A stretch of 64,000 bases of DNA, from contig NZ_JAIVLH010000009.1 in NCBI RefSeq assembly GCF_020524345.1, forward strand, positions 62,001-126,000, read 5' to 3'. This document shows positions 46,955-57,243 of this stretch, one piece after another (within the stretch, counting starts at the first letter, position 1; every line of letters starts with the position of its first letter). The DNA comes from Metabacillus niabensis. Its GTDB lineage: Bacteria; Bacillota; Bacilli; Bacillales; Bacillaceae. Both the position numbers and the translations under genes were made by a program. A model generated the notes under the pieces. It was not told the origin of the DNA, did no database searches, and saw only the letters and a list, made by a program, of their open reading frames with translations.

Positions 46955-48040
46955 ATGGGAAAAACAAGTGTCTTAGTTGTCGATGACTCAGCTTTTATGA
47001 GAAAGCTTATTTCTGATTTTCTTTCTGAACATGAACAAATTCAAGTGGTAGGGACAGCTAGAAATGGAGCGGATGCCTTAACTAAAATTGAACAGCTTAA
47101 TCCGGATGTTGTTACTTTAGATGTTGAAATGCCTATCATGAATGGATTAGAAGCCTTGAAAATTATTATGAAAAAATGTCCAAGACCAGTGATCATGCTA
47201 TCAAGTACGACAAAAGATGGGGCTGAAAATACGATTTTGTCATTGCAATATGGTGCTCTTGATTTTATTCCTAAGCCTTCAGGATCTATATCTTTAGACC
47301 TACATAAGGTCAAGGAAGAACTGAAAAATAAAGTTATTCTTGCGAAATCTGCAAATTTAAAGAAAGTAGACAATCAATTATTACAAAAACCTACAAGTTA
47401 TAGTAAAATAGACTCAAAGACTAGCCAAAGTCCTGTTTCTTTCGACAAAGACAGATTGGGTCAATCGGTCGTTTGTATTGGGACCTCTACAGGAGGACCG
47501 AGAGCTTTGCAACATGTATTAACAAAATTACCACCAGATCTTAATGCACCAATTTTTATTGTTCAACATATGCCTCAAGGCTTTACACAGTCCCTGGCAA
47601 ACCGGCTTCACACAATCTCTTCGATTGATGTAAAAGAAGCTGTCAATGGAGAAGTGGTAAAAAATGGAACGGCATATATAGCTCCTGGTGGATCACATAT
47701 GAAAATTGTAAAATCAGGCACAGCATTAACAATAAAAATAGACCAATCAGACATAAGAAATGGTCATCGACCATCCGTTGATGTATTGTTTGAATCTGTA
47801 AGTGAACTAAACAATTATCGCAAAATTGCAGTCATTATGACAGGAATGGGCTCTGACGGTTCAGAAGGTTTAAGAAAGATGAAGTCAAAAGGAGTCGTAA
47901 AGGCTATATCTGAATCAGAAGAGACCTCTGTTGTCTACGGAATGCCTAAATCAGCTGTTGCAACAAATTTAGTTGATAGAGTTGCAAATGTAGAAGAAAT
48001 TGCTGACGTCATTTTACATTTTCTTTCACCAACTTATTAA
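46955..48040 (+). CDS. cheB: Chemotaxis methylesterase CheB
   Basis: CheB removes methyl or amide groups from chemoreceptors. The 361-residue protein has a receiver domain with phosphorylation site D56 (VVTLDVEMPIMNG), a linker near 135-168, and the esterase domain. The latter has the Ser in CIGTSTGGPRALQ (near 178), His in FIVQHMPQGFT and Asp in MTGMGSDGSEGL. It is the first of the cheB-A-W-C-D block; 79 bases without structure follow before cheA. Confidence 0.97.
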   Translation: MGKTSVLVVDDSAFMRKLISDFLSEHEQIQVVGTARNGADALTKIEQLNPDVVTLDVEMPIMNGLEALKIIMKKCPRPVIMLSSTTKDGAENTILSLQYGALDFIPKPSGSISLDLHKVKEELKNKVILAKSANLKKVDNQLLQKPTSYSKIDSKTSQSPVSFDKDRLGQSVVCIGTSTGGPRALQHVLTKLPPDLNAPIFIVQHMPQGFTQSLANRLHTISSIDVKEAVNGEVVKNGTAYIAPGGSHMKIVKSGTALTIKIDQSDIRNGHRPSVDVLFESVSELNNYRKIAVIMTGMGSDGSEGLRKMKSKGVVKAISESEETSVVYGMPKSAVATNLVDRVANVEEIADVILHFLSPTY

Positions 48041-48119
48041 TAAAATCTTATGTTTTGCTAAACAACAGTGTTCTCGCTGTTAATCCGATATTCAACTCGA
48101 AACTTAGGGGTGTTACCGT

Positions 48120-50144
48120 ATGGAAATGAATCAATATTTGGAAGTATTTATTGAAGAAAGTAAGGAGCATTTACAATCATGTAATGAAAAATTACTAGAA
48201 TTAGAGAAAAATCCTACGGATCTATCAATTGTAAATGAGATATTCAGGTCAGCCCATACATTAAAAGGTATGAGTGCCACAATGGGGTATGAAGATTTGG
48301 CTAACTTAACACATCAGATGGAAAACGTTCTAGACGCAATTAGAAATGAAAAGCTTACAGTAACAGCTGAGATTTTAGATGTTGTCTTTGCATCTGTCGA
48401 TGACTTAGAAGAAATGGTGTTCTCAATTGCTGAAGGTGGAGACGGGAAAAAAGATGTTTCAAAAGTTGTCGAAATGTTAAAGCAAATTGAAAATGGTGAA
48501 ACGGAAACAGCTGATACGAATACCGCAATAGCTCCGCAACATTTAATGCAGTCAATCGGATCTTATGATGATTATGAAAATGCCGTTATTCAACAATCAA
48601 AGGAGCAAGGCTTTGCTCCTTATGAATTAACTATTACATTAAGAACTGACTGTTTATTAAAGGCTGCAAGAGTATTTATGGTGTTTGAAATTTTAGAACA
48701 AGCTGGTGAGGTTATTAAATCTGTTCCATCAGTTGAGCTTTTAGAGGAAGAAAAATTTGACCATGAATTTACTGTAGCAATTGTTACAAAAGAATCTTCA
48801 GAAGATCTTAAAAACAAAGTAATGAAAGTGTCAGAAATTGAAGATGTTATTGTAAGACTAATTGATCTTGATCATGTCTTGACACCAGTTGTATCTGAAC
48901 TAAGCACAGGAGAACAACATGAAACACCTGAAAAACAAGAAGTTGAACAGGTAAAAGAGGAAGTGAAAACAGCAACAAAACAGGTTGCTGCCACAAGTTC
49001 CAAAACAATCCGTGTCAATATTGAACGTTTAGATATCTTGATGAATCTTTTTGAAGAACTTGTTATTGACCGTGGGAGATTGGAGCAAATATCCAGGGAT
49101 CTAAATAATTCAGAGCTTAATGAAACGGTAGAAAGAATGTCAAGGATTTCCGGTGATTTACAAAACATAATTTTAAATATGAGAATGGTTCCAGTTGAAA
49201 CAGTATTCAACCGTTTCCCTAGAATGATTAGACAATTAGCGAAAGATTTAAATAAAAAAATTCATTTGGATATTGTTGGAGCTGAAACTGAACTGGACCG
49301 AACAGTAATTGATGAAATTGGAGACCCACTTGTTCACTTACTGCGAAATGCGATTGACCATGGAATCGAAATGCCAGAGGAACGTGTAAGAAACGGTAAG
49401 AGTGAGGAAGGCCATGTAGTTTTAAGTGCGTATCATAGTGGAAATCATGTCTTTATCGAAATTGAGGATGATGGGGCAGGTATTAATCGTGACCGTGTAC
49501 TTAAAAAGGCATTGGATCGTGGTGTGGTGACAGAGCAGTTAGCTGCTACTTTAACGGATAAGCAAGTATATGAGCTGATTTTCTCATCTGGTTTTTCAAC
49601 AGCTGACAAGATTTCAGATATATCGGGTCGGGGTGTTGGATTAGATGTAGTAAAGAGTACGATCGAATCTTTAGGTGGTACAGTTTCTGTTGATGCAAAA
49701 GAAGGTAAAGGATCATTATTTTCTATCCAGCTGCCACTGACATTGTCGATTATTTCAGTTATGTTAGTTGAATTACGTAATGAAAAATATGCTATTCCAT
49801 TATCATCTATTATTGAAACGGCTGTAATTAAAAAAGAAGATATTCTACAAGCGCATAATCAAAAGGTTATTGATTTTAGAGGTAAAATTGTACCATTAGT
49901 CTTTTTGTCCGAAATCTTTGAAGTTCCTTATGCAATTGAAAATGATGATTTTGTTTCATTAATTATTGTCCGTAAAGGAGAAAAAATGGCTGCATTAGTC
50001 GTTGATTCTTTCATTGGACAGCAGGAAATTGTATTGAAATCGTTAGGGAATTATTTGAATTCTGTTTTTGCTATTTCGGGAGCGACTATTTTAGGAGATG
50101 GTCAAGTCGCATTAATTGTTGATTGTAATGCTCTAATTAAATAA
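48120..50144 (+). CDS. cheA: Chemotaxis histidine kinase CheA
   Basis: CheA phosphorylates CheY and CheB in response to receptors. The 674-residue protein has an HPt domain with phospho-accepting His46 (IFRSAHTLKGMSATMG), a CheY-binding domain (about 160-250), a dimerisation helix pair (about 300-355), and an ATP-binding domain. The N box is HLLRNAIDHGIEMP, G1 is EDDGAGINRDRV, and G2 is ISGRGVGLDVVKS. A C-terminal CheW-like domain follows. AGGGGTG lies before the ATG. Confidence 0.98.
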   Translation: MEMNQYLEVFIEESKEHLQSCNEKLLELEKNPTDLSIVNEIFRSAHTLKGMSATMGYEDLANLTHQMENVLDAIRNEKLTVTAEILDVVFASVDDLEEMVFSIAEGGDGKKDVSKVVEMLKQIENGETETADTNTAIAPQHLMQSIGSYDDYENAVIQQSKEQGFAPYELTITLRTDCLLKAARVFMVFEILEQAGEVIKSVPSVELLEEEKFDHEFTVAIVTKESSEDLKNKVMKVSEIEDVIVRLIDLDHVLTPVVSELSTGEQHETPEKQEVEQVKEEVKTATKQVAATSSKTIRVNIERLDILMNLFEELVIDRGRLEQISRDLNNSELNETVERMSRISGDLQNIILNMRMVPVETVFNRFPRMIRQLAKDLNKKIHLDIVGAETELDRTVIDEIGDPLVHLLRNAIDHGIEMPEERVRNGKSEEGHVVLSAYHSGNHVFIEIEDDGAGINRDRVLKKALDRGVVTEQLAATLTDKQVYELIFSSGFSTADKISDISGRGVGLDVVKSTIESLGGTVSVDAKEGKGSLFSIQLPLTLSIISVMLVELRNEKYAIPLSSIIETAVIKKEDILQAHNQKVIDFRGKIVPLVFLSEIFEVPYAIENDDFVSLIIVRKGEKMAALVVDSFIGQQEIVLKSLGNYLNSVFAISGATILGDGQVALIVDCNALIK

Positions 50145-50217
50145 TTAACTAATCTCAATGAAGGTTGACTTAAAGAGAAGTAAATAGATAGGGTATGTCT
50201 AGAAAGGGGTATTTACA

Positions 50218-50682
50218 ATGAGTGAACATATAGTTGGAGACCTTAAAGTCATTGTTTTTCAACTGCAGGACGAAGAGTATGGAATTCCTGTACAACAAGT
50301 ACGTTCAATTGAGAAAGTTGAGCATATTACAAGAGTTCCAAGGACAGCTCCATTTATAAAGGGAGTAATTAACTTGCGTGGTGTTGTTACACCAATTATC
50401 GATCTCCGAAAACGATTTGGTCTTAAAGAACTTGAGGATACTGAAAGCACAAGAATGATCATTGTTTCTAAAGAAGACATTGAAGTTGGTTTTATTGTGG
50501 ATGCAGCAAATGATGTTATTGATATTCATAAGGATATTATCGAACCAGCACCTGAAGTTGTTGGCTCTGTAGAGGTTGAATATATTCAAGGTGTTGCTAA
50601 ATTAGAAAAGCGTTTAATTGTGATGATTGATCTTGATGAAGTATTAAAAACAGATCAAGAACTAGCACTTCAGGGTATTTAG
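50218..50682 (+). CDS. cheW: Chemotaxis coupling protein CheW
   Basis: CheW links receptors to CheA. The 154-residue SH3-like protein has KVIVFQLQDEEYGIPVQQVR, the receptor-contact segment RVPRTAPFIKGVINLRGVVT, and PIIDLRKRFGL. The ATG follows GAAAGGGG. cheC begins 6 bases after its stop. Confidence 0.97.
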   Translation: MSEHIVGDLKVIVFQLQDEEYGIPVQQVRSIEKVEHITRVPRTAPFIKGVINLRGVVTPIIDLRKRFGLKELEDTESTRMIIVSKEDIEVGFIVDAANDVIDIHKDIIEPAPEVVGSVEVEYIQGVAKLEKRLIVMIDLDEVLKTDQELALQGI

Positions 50683-50688
50683 AAAGAC

Positions 50689-51330
50689 ATGGATTATACA
50701 AAATCAATTACGCCAACTCATTTAGATATATTAAAAGAGGTGGGGAATATAGGTGCCGGACATTCTGCCACCTCTCTATCTATGCTACTAGACAAAAAGA
50801 TTGATATGACAGTACCTGATGTTAAGGTAATTTCTTTTAATGAGCTTATGGAATTGGTTGGAGGACCAGAAGTGGTTGTTGCAAGTGTGTTTTTAAGAAT
50901 GGAAGGCGATATCCCGGGTTCACTATTTTTTGTTCTTAGTATTGAACAAGCAGAGCGGTTTATTAAAAAGTTAATAGCTGATGAAGATTTCTCATTGAAA
51001 AAAACACCATATAGTGAGTTGGGATTATCTGCTTTTCAGGAGCTTGGGAATATTTTAACTGGATCCTATTTATCTTCGTTATCAGATTTAACAGATTTAA
51101 TGATATATCCTTCTGTCCCGGCTTTAACAATTGATATGTTTGGTGCAGTGATTACTCATGGTTTAGTTGAATTATCGCATGTAAGTGATTACGCAATCAT
51201 TATTGATACTGCGATTAAAGAAGAAGATCAGCTTGATATAGATTCAGTTAAAGGGCATTTCTTTTTATTACCTGATCCGAATTCTTTCAAAAAGTTATTT
51301 GATGCACTTGGTATTAATCATGAAAAATGA
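50689..51330 (+). CDS. cheC: CheY-P phosphatase CheC
   Basis: CheC dephosphorylates CheY and its activity rises when bound to CheD. The 213-residue protein carries two active sites, each with E and N: ILKEVGNIGAGHSATSLS (about 11-28) and FQELGNILTGSYLSSLSD. The Shine-Dalgarno is weak (AGAAAG), so expression may rest on readthrough from cheW. It overlaps cheD by 11 bases. Confidence 0.95.
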   Translation: MDYTKSITPTHLDILKEVGNIGAGHSATSLSMLLDKKIDMTVPDVKVISFNELMELVGGPEVVVASVFLRMEGDIPGSLFFVLSIEQAERFIKKLIADEDFSLKKTPYSELGLSAFQELGNILTGSYLSSLSDLTDLMIYPSVPALTIDMFGAVITHGLVELSHVSDYAIIIDTAIKEEDQLDIDSVKGHFFLLPDPNSFKKLFDALGINHEK

Positions 51331-51820
51331 ACTGGCTGAAATTGTTAAAGTAGGTATTGCTGACCTTAATATTGTGAAATCTCCAAATCGGATTAGGACT
51401 TCAGGTTTAGGTTCATGTGTAGGACTAATCCTTTTTGATAAAATCAATGAAATAGCAGGTTTGGCACATATTATGTTACCTGACTCATCACTTGCAAATC
51501 AAACAACTATTAATCATGCTAAATATGCAGATAGTGCAATTCCGTTATTAATTAATAAATTAGTAGGTTCAGGAGCGAAAATGAGACTTCTCCATGCAAA
51601 AGTGGCTGGAGGTGCTCAAATGTTTCAATTTCAATCATCCAATGACATGATGCGAATAGGACCTAGAAACGTAGAAGCAGTAAGGAGAATTCTCCAGACT
51701 TATAACATCCCGATTCTTAATGAAGATGTGGGTGGAAATAGCGGCAGAACGATTGAATTTGATCCCAAAACATCTGAATTAATGATTCGGACTGTCAATC
51801 AAGGGACAAAAAAAATATAG
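51320..51820 (+). CDS. cheD: Chemoreceptor glutamine deamidase CheD
   Basis: CheD deamidates receptor glutamines and binds CheC. The 166-residue protein has the catalytic Cys in RTSGLGSCVGLILFD (near 33), His in AGLAHIMLPDS, and KVAGGAQMFQF. The ATG at 51320 lies within the end of cheC and has no clear ribosome binding site, so translation is probably coupled. An in-frame TTG at 51299 gives no better start. Confidence 0.95.
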   Translation: MKNELAEIVKVGIADLNIVKSPNRIRTSGLGSCVGLILFDKINEIAGLAHIMLPDSSLANQTTINHAKYADSAIPLLINKLVGSGAKMRLLHAKVAGGAQMFQFQSSNDMMRIGPRNVEAVRRILQTYNIPILNEDVGGNSGRTIEFDPKTSELMIRTVNQGTKKI

Positions 51821-51920
51821 GTTGTAATCCTGGAACAATTAAGTTACGGGGCTAAATAACAAAGATTAGATAGATGAAGATCTTTTCATGATATTTATGT
51901 TGTTGATCAGGGGGATAAAA

Positions 51921-52688
51921 ATGACACAATTGACACAAACCGACGAACATGTAATATGGCAAAAATGGATTGATGTACGTGATGCACATGCTGGTAATGC
52001 ACTCATCAAAAAATATATGCCCCTTGTATCTTATCATGTTCAAAGAATATCTGTAGGACTCCCAAAAAATGTGACTAAAGATGACTTAATGAGTTTAGGA
52101 CTTTTCGGATTATATGATGCCTTAGAAAAATTTGACCCGAATAGGGATTTGAAATTTGACACATATGCTTCATTCAGAGTACGTGGAGCAATAATTGATG
52201 GATTAAGAAAAGAAGACTGGTTACCAAGGAGCTCAAGAGAAAAAGCGAAACGTGTAGAAGCTGTGATTGATAAATTGGAGCAAAAGCATCTTCGGAATAT
52301 AACTTCAAAGGAAATTGCAGCAGAGCTGGGCATAACTGAGTCAGAAGTTGTTGGTGTAATGAATGAGGGCTTCTTTGCGAATGTTCTTTCGATTGACGAT
52401 CAATTGTTTGATCAAGAAGATGGTGAAAGTATTGGTTTCACAGTCAAAGATGATAATCAAAAAACGCCGGAAGAAAAGATGGTATACGACGAGTTAATTG
52501 CACAATTATCTGAAGTGATCACACAACTAAGTGAGAAAGAACAGCTGGTTATCAGCTTCTTTTACAAAGAGGAATTAACATTAACTGAAATTGGACAAGT
52601 TATGAATTTATCAACATCCAGAATTTCTCAAATTCATTCAAAAGCATTATTCAAGTTACGAAAAATATTAGAAAATGTAATCCACTAA
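51921..52688 (+). CDS. sigD: RNA polymerase sigma-D factor
   Basis: Sigma-D (FliA class) directs transcription of flagellin, motor, autolysin and chemotaxis genes, and FlgM inhibits it. The 255-residue protein has region 2 (PKNVTKDDLMSLGLFGLYDA, then FDTYASFRVRGAIIDGLRKE), region 3 (DWLPRSSREKAKR) and region 4 HTH (LTEIGQVMNLSTSRISQIHS). ATG 51921 has CAGGGGGAT. The upstream in-frame ATGs at 51888 and 51897 lack a site. Its late position in the operon is as in B. subtilis, where it makes sigma-D level sensitive to transcript length. Confidence 0.98.
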   Translation: MTQLTQTDEHVIWQKWIDVRDAHAGNALIKKYMPLVSYHVQRISVGLPKNVTKDDLMSLGLFGLYDALEKFDPNRDLKFDTYASFRVRGAIIDGLRKEDWLPRSSREKAKRVEAVIDKLEQKHLRNITSKEIAAELGITESEVVGVMNEGFFANVLSIDDQLFDQEDGESIGFTVKDDNQKTPEEKMVYDELIAQLSEVITQLSEKEQLVISFFYKEELTLTEIGQVMNLSTSRISQIHSKALFKLRKILENVIH

Positions 52689-52753
52689 GAATAAATGATA
52701 AATACAAATCACCATAGATTAGTCTAACAAGATATCTTACTAATCAAAAGGGT

Positions 52754-53065
52754 GTGACTAATATAAGCCTCAAAAATATTGAAATGCAACTTGCTCTACC
52801 ACGAACACATGATGCTGGTAAGATACAAGATCTTTTGAACCAAAGAAATCAGCAAATTCAAGATCAACTTGCACATTCTATTCAAAAGGAAGTAGACTTA
52901 AAAAGAACTCAGGTTTCACAAAATAATGAAAGTGATAAATTATCTTTGAAGAAAGATCAGTCACAGCAACATCACGAGCAAAATAAGAAAAAGAAAAAAG
53001 AGCAAAAAAAAGAGGAGAATCCTGACCATCCTTATAAAGGGAAAAAAATTGACTTTTTTGGTTAA
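52754..53065 (+). CDS. Hypothetical small charged protein between sigD and swrB
   Basis: The 103-residue protein starts at GTG 52754 after AAAAGGG. The first 50 residues are helical (MQLALPRTHDAGKIQDLLNQ, then QRNQQIQDQLAHSIQKEVDL). The rest is very rich in K, E, Q and H and probably disordered, ending HPYKGKKIDFFG. There is no membrane segment or known domain. The gene lies in the operon with 65 bases before and 12 bases after. I do not recognise a function; a motility role is suggested only by location. B. subtilis has no gene here to my knowledge. Confidence 0.75.
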   Translation: MTNISLKNIEMQLALPRTHDAGKIQDLLNQRNQQIQDQLAHSIQKEVDLKRTQVSQNNESDKLSLKKDQSQQHHEQNKKKKKEQKKEENPDHPYKGKKIDFFG

Positions 53066-53077
53066 GAGAGGATGCCT

Positions 53078-53611
53078 ATGCCAACGACTATTTTACTATT
53101 ATTAAGTTTACTACTCCATGTAGTAGCTTTTTATTTTATTATCGTCCTTTATATGAAGTATTCAAATATGAAGAATCTTTCAGATACACAACGTCAAATT
53201 CTTGAAGAAACAGAAAATTCAATGACAAGTTTTTTAATTGATATGAAGGATGAAAACGAAAAATTTATTAAAACTTTGTTACGATCTTCAAATGAAAGAG
53301 TACCAGACCTAATGAAAAAAGAAGCGATTGAGTTAAACCATGATTCCCATTCAGAAACGGAACAGAAACCTAATGTTCCCAACAAAACGGAGATAGATGT
53401 AAACTCAAAAGAATTGCCTGGACATTTGTCAGGGATAGACGACATGGAAGACATTGTTGAAATTACACAAACAACCAATAAAAATAAGCCTCCATTTGAG
53501 ATTGAGACAATAAATCTTTATAAACAAGGATATACTGTTGAACAGATAGCTAAAAGGTTAAATAAAGGAAAGACAGAAGTTGCACTACTTCTGAAATTCC
53601 GCCAATTATAG
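53078..53611 (+). CDS. swrB: Swarming motility protein SwrB
   Basis: The 177-residue protein has an N-terminal membrane helix (ILLLLSLLLHVVAFYFIIVL), a charged coiled stretch, and a C-terminal HTH-like segment (TINLYKQGYTVEQIAKRLNK). SwrB in B. subtilis promotes basal-body maturation and export switching and is needed for swarming and full sigma-D activity. Position after sigD and before rpsB supports the call. ATG 53078 is better spaced from AAGAGAGG than ATG 53072. It is the last gene of the fla/che operon; no clear terminator follows. Confidence 0.85.
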   Translation: MPTTILLLLSLLLHVVAFYFIIVLYMKYSNMKNLSDTQRQILEETENSMTSFLIDMKDENEKFIKTLLRSSNERVPDLMKKEAIELNHDSHSETEQKPNVPNKTEIDVNSKELPGHLSGIDDMEDIVEITQTTNKNKPPFEIETINLYKQGYTVEQIAKRLNKGKTEVALLLKFRQL

Positions 53612-53672
53612 ACTATTCTCTATATTATATGACAAAATTATGATGAACCTGTAAAGTTTCTTCACTTTACTC

Positions 53673-53701
53673 TTGATTGTCATATTTCAATATGGTATAT
53701 T
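53673..53701 (+). promoter_or_regulatory. Extended -10 promoter for rpsB
   Basis: TTGATT (53673-53678), a 17-base spacer ending in TGG, and TATATT (53696-53701) form a strong sigma-A promoter with a TGN extension. The start point would be near 53708, giving a leader of about 130 bases. Confidence 0.7.
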
Positions 53702-53707
53702 AATTTT

Positions 53708-54544
<837 letters not shown>

Positions 54545-54548
54545 TGTG

Positions 54549-54590
54549 CAAAAGGTGATAAGGGGATTTGACCTTTTATCACCTTTTTTT
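54549..54590 (+). terminator. Intrinsic terminator/attenuator between rpsB and tsf
   Basis: AAAAGGTGATAA (54550-54561) pairs with TTATCACCTTTT (to 54587) and ends in a T run. It may be partial, allowing some readthrough into tsf. Confidence 0.85.
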
Positions 54591-54645
54591 AAAGCAAGCT
54601 ACATACTAAGTGAATAATCCAATATGTTATGTATCACAACATAAG

Positions 54646-54706
54646 GTGTAACCTAACATAATGATGAGAACATTCTATTTTTATTGAATGATTTAGTGTA
54701 ACCTAA
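54646..54706 (+). repeat. Direct repeat in the tsf leader
   Basis: GTGTAACCTAA occurs at 54646-54656 and again at 54696-54706, exactly 50 bases apart, in the 150-base space between the rpsB terminator and tsf. An imperfect TTATGT/ACATAA inverted repeat lies just before the first copy. No clear -35/-10 pair was found. Confidence 0.5.
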
Positions 54707-54736
54707 ACCTATATGACCTTAAGGAGGAATACCGTT

Positions 54737-55618
54737 ATGGCAGTAACTGCTCAAATGGTTAAAGAATTACGTGAAAAAACTGGCGCTGGAATGATGGATT
54801 GTAAAAAAGCGTTAACTGAAACAAACGGAGATATGGATCAAGCAATTGATTACCTTCGTGAAAAGGGTATTGCGAAAGCAGCTAAAAAAGCTGACCGTAT
54901 TGCTGCAGAAGGTTCTACTTTAGTGAAAGTAAACGGAAATGAAGCTGTTATCCTTGAAGTAAACTCTGAAACTGACTTCGTTGCAAAAAATGAAGGTTTC
55001 AAAGAATTGATTAACGGATTAGCTGATTTCTTATTAGAAAAGAAACCTGCAGATGTTGAAGCTGCTTTAGTTGAAACAATGAGTAATGGTACTACAGTAG
55101 CAGATTACATTAACTCAGCAATTGCAAAAATTGGTGAAAAAATCACTCTTCGTCGTTTTTCAGTATTATCGAAAACTGATAATGATGCTTTTGGTGCTTA
55201 CCTTCACATGGGTGGACGTATTGGCGTATTAACATTATTAGAAGGTACAACTGATGAAGAGGCTGCTAAAGATGTTGCGATGCATGCTGCTGCAGTTAAC
55301 CCAAAATATATTTCACGTGACCAAGTTTCTGCTGAAGAAGCTGAGCATGAGCGCAAAGTTTTAACTGAGCAGGCATTGAACGAAGGTAAACCGGAAAACA
55401 TCGTTGCTAAAATGGTTGAAGGACGCCTAGGTAAGTATTTCGAAGAAATTTGCTTATTAGATCAAAGCTTCGTTAAAAATCCTGATCAAAAAGTAAAACA
55501 ATTTGTTGAGTCTAAAGGGGCAACTGTAAAAACTTTCATCCGTTATGAAGTTGGTGAAGGAATCGAGAAACGTCAAGATAACTTCGCTGAAGAAGTAATG
55601 AGCCAAGTGAAAAAATAA
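54737..55618 (+). CDS. tsf: Translation elongation factor Ts
   Basis: EF-Ts exchanges GDP for GTP on EF-Tu. The 293-residue protein has an N-terminal UBA-like domain ([20 protein letters not shown]), the core with [19 protein letters not shown] containing the TDFV contact motif, and C-terminal subdomains. The ATG at 54737 follows TTAAGGAGG; an in-frame ATG at 54713 overlaps that site and is rejected. Confidence 0.98.
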   Translation: MAVTAQMVKELREKTGAGMMDCKKALTETNGDMDQAIDYLREKGIAKAAKKADRIAAEGSTLVKVNGNEAVILEVNSETDFVAKNEGFKELINGLADFLLEKKPADVEAALVETMSNGTTVADYINSAIAKIGEKITLRRFSVLSKTDNDAFGAYLHMGGRIGVLTLLEGTTDEEAAKDVAMHAAAVNPKYISRDQVSAEEAEHERKVLTEQALNEGKPENIVAKMVEGRLGKYFEEICLLDQSFVKNPDQKVKQFVESKGATVKTFIRYEVGEGIEKRQDNFAEEVMSQVKK

Positions 55619-55675
55619 TAGTAAACACATTGAAATAATTTTGTGTTTAAATTAGAGAAGATTTTCTTATAATGG

Positions 55676-55706
55676 AAAAAGGGAACACAGCCAGTGTTCC
55701 CTTCTT
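55676..55706 (+). terminator. Intrinsic terminator after tsf
   Basis: AAGGGAACAC and GTGTTCCCTT form a stem (about 55679-55703) with a short loop, followed by CTTTT. It separates tsf from pyrH. Confidence 0.8.
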
Positions 55707-55773
55707 TTCGAGATGAACATAAGATAAATGTAGGACATGTAAATTAAGAGCGGATAGAGAGTTGGAGGTAATC

Positions 55774-56496
55774 ATGAGTAAACCTAAGTATCAACGTATT
55801 GTACTTAAATTAAGTGGTGAAGCCCTTGCAGGTGACAATGGTTTTGGAATAAATCCTTCTGTTATACAATCAATTGCAAAACAAGTGAAAGAAATTGCAG
55901 AATTAGATGTGGAAGTTGCAGTTGTTGTAGGCGGTGGGAACATCTGGCGTGGAAAGATCGGCAGTGAAATGGGAATGGATCGTGCAACTGCTGATTATAT
56001 GGGAATGCTTGCGACTGTGATGAATTCCTTGGCTTTACAAGATAGCCTTGAAACACAAGGAATTCAGACACGGGTACAAACATCGATTGAAATGAGGCAG
56101 GTTGCAGAACCATACATAAGAAGAAAAGCAATTCGTCACCTCGAGAAAAAACGAGTTGTGATTTTTGCAGCTGGAACAGGAAACCCTTATTTCTCAACTG
56201 ATACAACGGCTGCTCTACGTGCTGCGGAAATTGAGGCAGATGTCATTCTAATGGCCAAAAACAATGTTGATGGTGTATACAGTGCAGATCCTCGTGTTGA
56301 TAAAGATGCAGTAAAATATGAGACACTATCATACTTGGATGTTCTTAAAGAAGGTTTAGCAGTTATGGATTCGACTGCATCATCTCTATGTATGGACAAT
56401 GATATACCGTTAATTGTTTTCTCTATTATGGAAGAAGGAAATATTAAACGTGCCGTAACTGGTGAAAATATCGGAACAATTGTTAGGGGGAAATAA
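55774..56496 (+). CDS. pyrH: UMP kinase
   Basis: PyrH phosphorylates UMP to UDP and belongs to the amino-acid-kinase fold, as a hexamer regulated by GTP and UTP. The 240-residue protein starts [20 protein letters not shown] and has [15 protein letters not shown] and [22 protein letters not shown] 55774 follows TTGGAGGT; the TTG at 55762 is part of that site. frr starts 2 bases after the stop. Confidence 0.98.
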   Translation: MSKPKYQRIVLKLSGEALAGDNGFGINPSVIQSIAKQVKEIAELDVEVAVVVGGGNIWRGKIGSEMGMDRATADYMGMLATVMNSLALQDSLETQGIQTRVQTSIEMRQVAEPYIRRKAIRHLEKKRVVIFAAGTGNPYFSTDTTAALRAAEIEADVILMAKNNVDGVYSADPRVDKDAVKYETLSYLDVLKEGLAVMDSTASSLCMDNDIPLIVFSIMEEGNIKRAVTGENIGTIVRGK

Positions 56497-56498
56497 TC

Positions 56499-57056
56499 AT
56501 GGCTAAACAAGTATTAGCAAACACGAAAGAAAAAATGGAAAAAGCTGTTGGTTCTTTAAGTCGTGAATTAGCGTCTGTAAGGGCTGGGCGTGCAAGTGCA
56601 AATCTTCTTGATAAAATTTCTGTTGACTACTACGGTGCACCAACACCTGTTAATCAACTTGCTTCTATTAGTGTCCCGGAAGCACGCCTATTAGTCATTC
56701 AACCATATGACAAAACTGTTCTTGGTGATATTGAAAAAGCAATTTTAAAATCAGATTTAGGGTTAACACCTGCTAACGATGGTTCTTTAATTCGCTTATC
56801 AATTCCTGCGTTAACAGAAGAAAGAAGAAAAGATCTTGTTAAATTGGTTAAAAAATATGGTGAAGAAGCAAAAGTTGCTATTCGAAATATTAGACGTGAT
56901 GGAAATGATGAGTTGAAAAAGCTCGAAAAAAATGGTGAGATCACAGAAGATGAATTACGCAGCAATACTGAAAATGTACAAAAATTAACAGATGAATACA
57001 TCGTTAAAATTGACCAAGTTGCTAAAGATAAAGAAAAAGAAATTATGGAAGTTTAA
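56499..57056 (+). CDS. frr: Ribosome recycling factor
   Basis: RRF splits post-termination ribosomes together with EF-G. The 185-residue protein reads [20 protein letters not shown], then [40 protein letters not shown] and a lysine-rich C-terminal helix. AGGGGGA precedes the ATG. It is co-transcribed with pyrH and ends at a terminator. Confidence 0.98.
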   Translation: MAKQVLANTKEKMEKAVGSLSRELASVRAGRASANLLDKISVDYYGAPTPVNQLASISVPEARLLVIQPYDKTVLGDIEKAILKSDLGLTPANDGSLIRLSIPALTEERRKDLVKLVKKYGEEAKVAIRNIRRDGNDELKKLEKNGEITEDELRSNTENVQKLTDEYIVKIDQVAKDKEKEIMEV

Positions 57057-57144
57057 TTCATTCGTGAATTGAATTCTTAAATTCCATTCGCATATGGAAA
57101 TTTTCAGTTTCCTAATCGACAAAAAATATGTACAATAGGTATGA

Positions 57145-57177
57145 AAAGACCCTCTAATGTTTACAGGGGGTTTTTTT
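57145..57177 (+). terminator. Intrinsic terminator after frr
   Basis: ACCCTCT (57149-57155) pairs with AGGGGGT (57165-57171), with one U-G pair, and continues into seven T. Confidence 0.8.
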
Positions 57178-57243
57178 GTTAATACTGTTAACGTCATCAA
57201 AGTAAAATGAGAAACAGGAATTATTGGGTGATGGAGGAATCAC

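Noticed and set aside
57108-57136. TTTCCT-17-TACAAT as a promoter for uppS
   Set aside because: The -35 is poor, and transcription would run straight into the terminator at 57145-57177.
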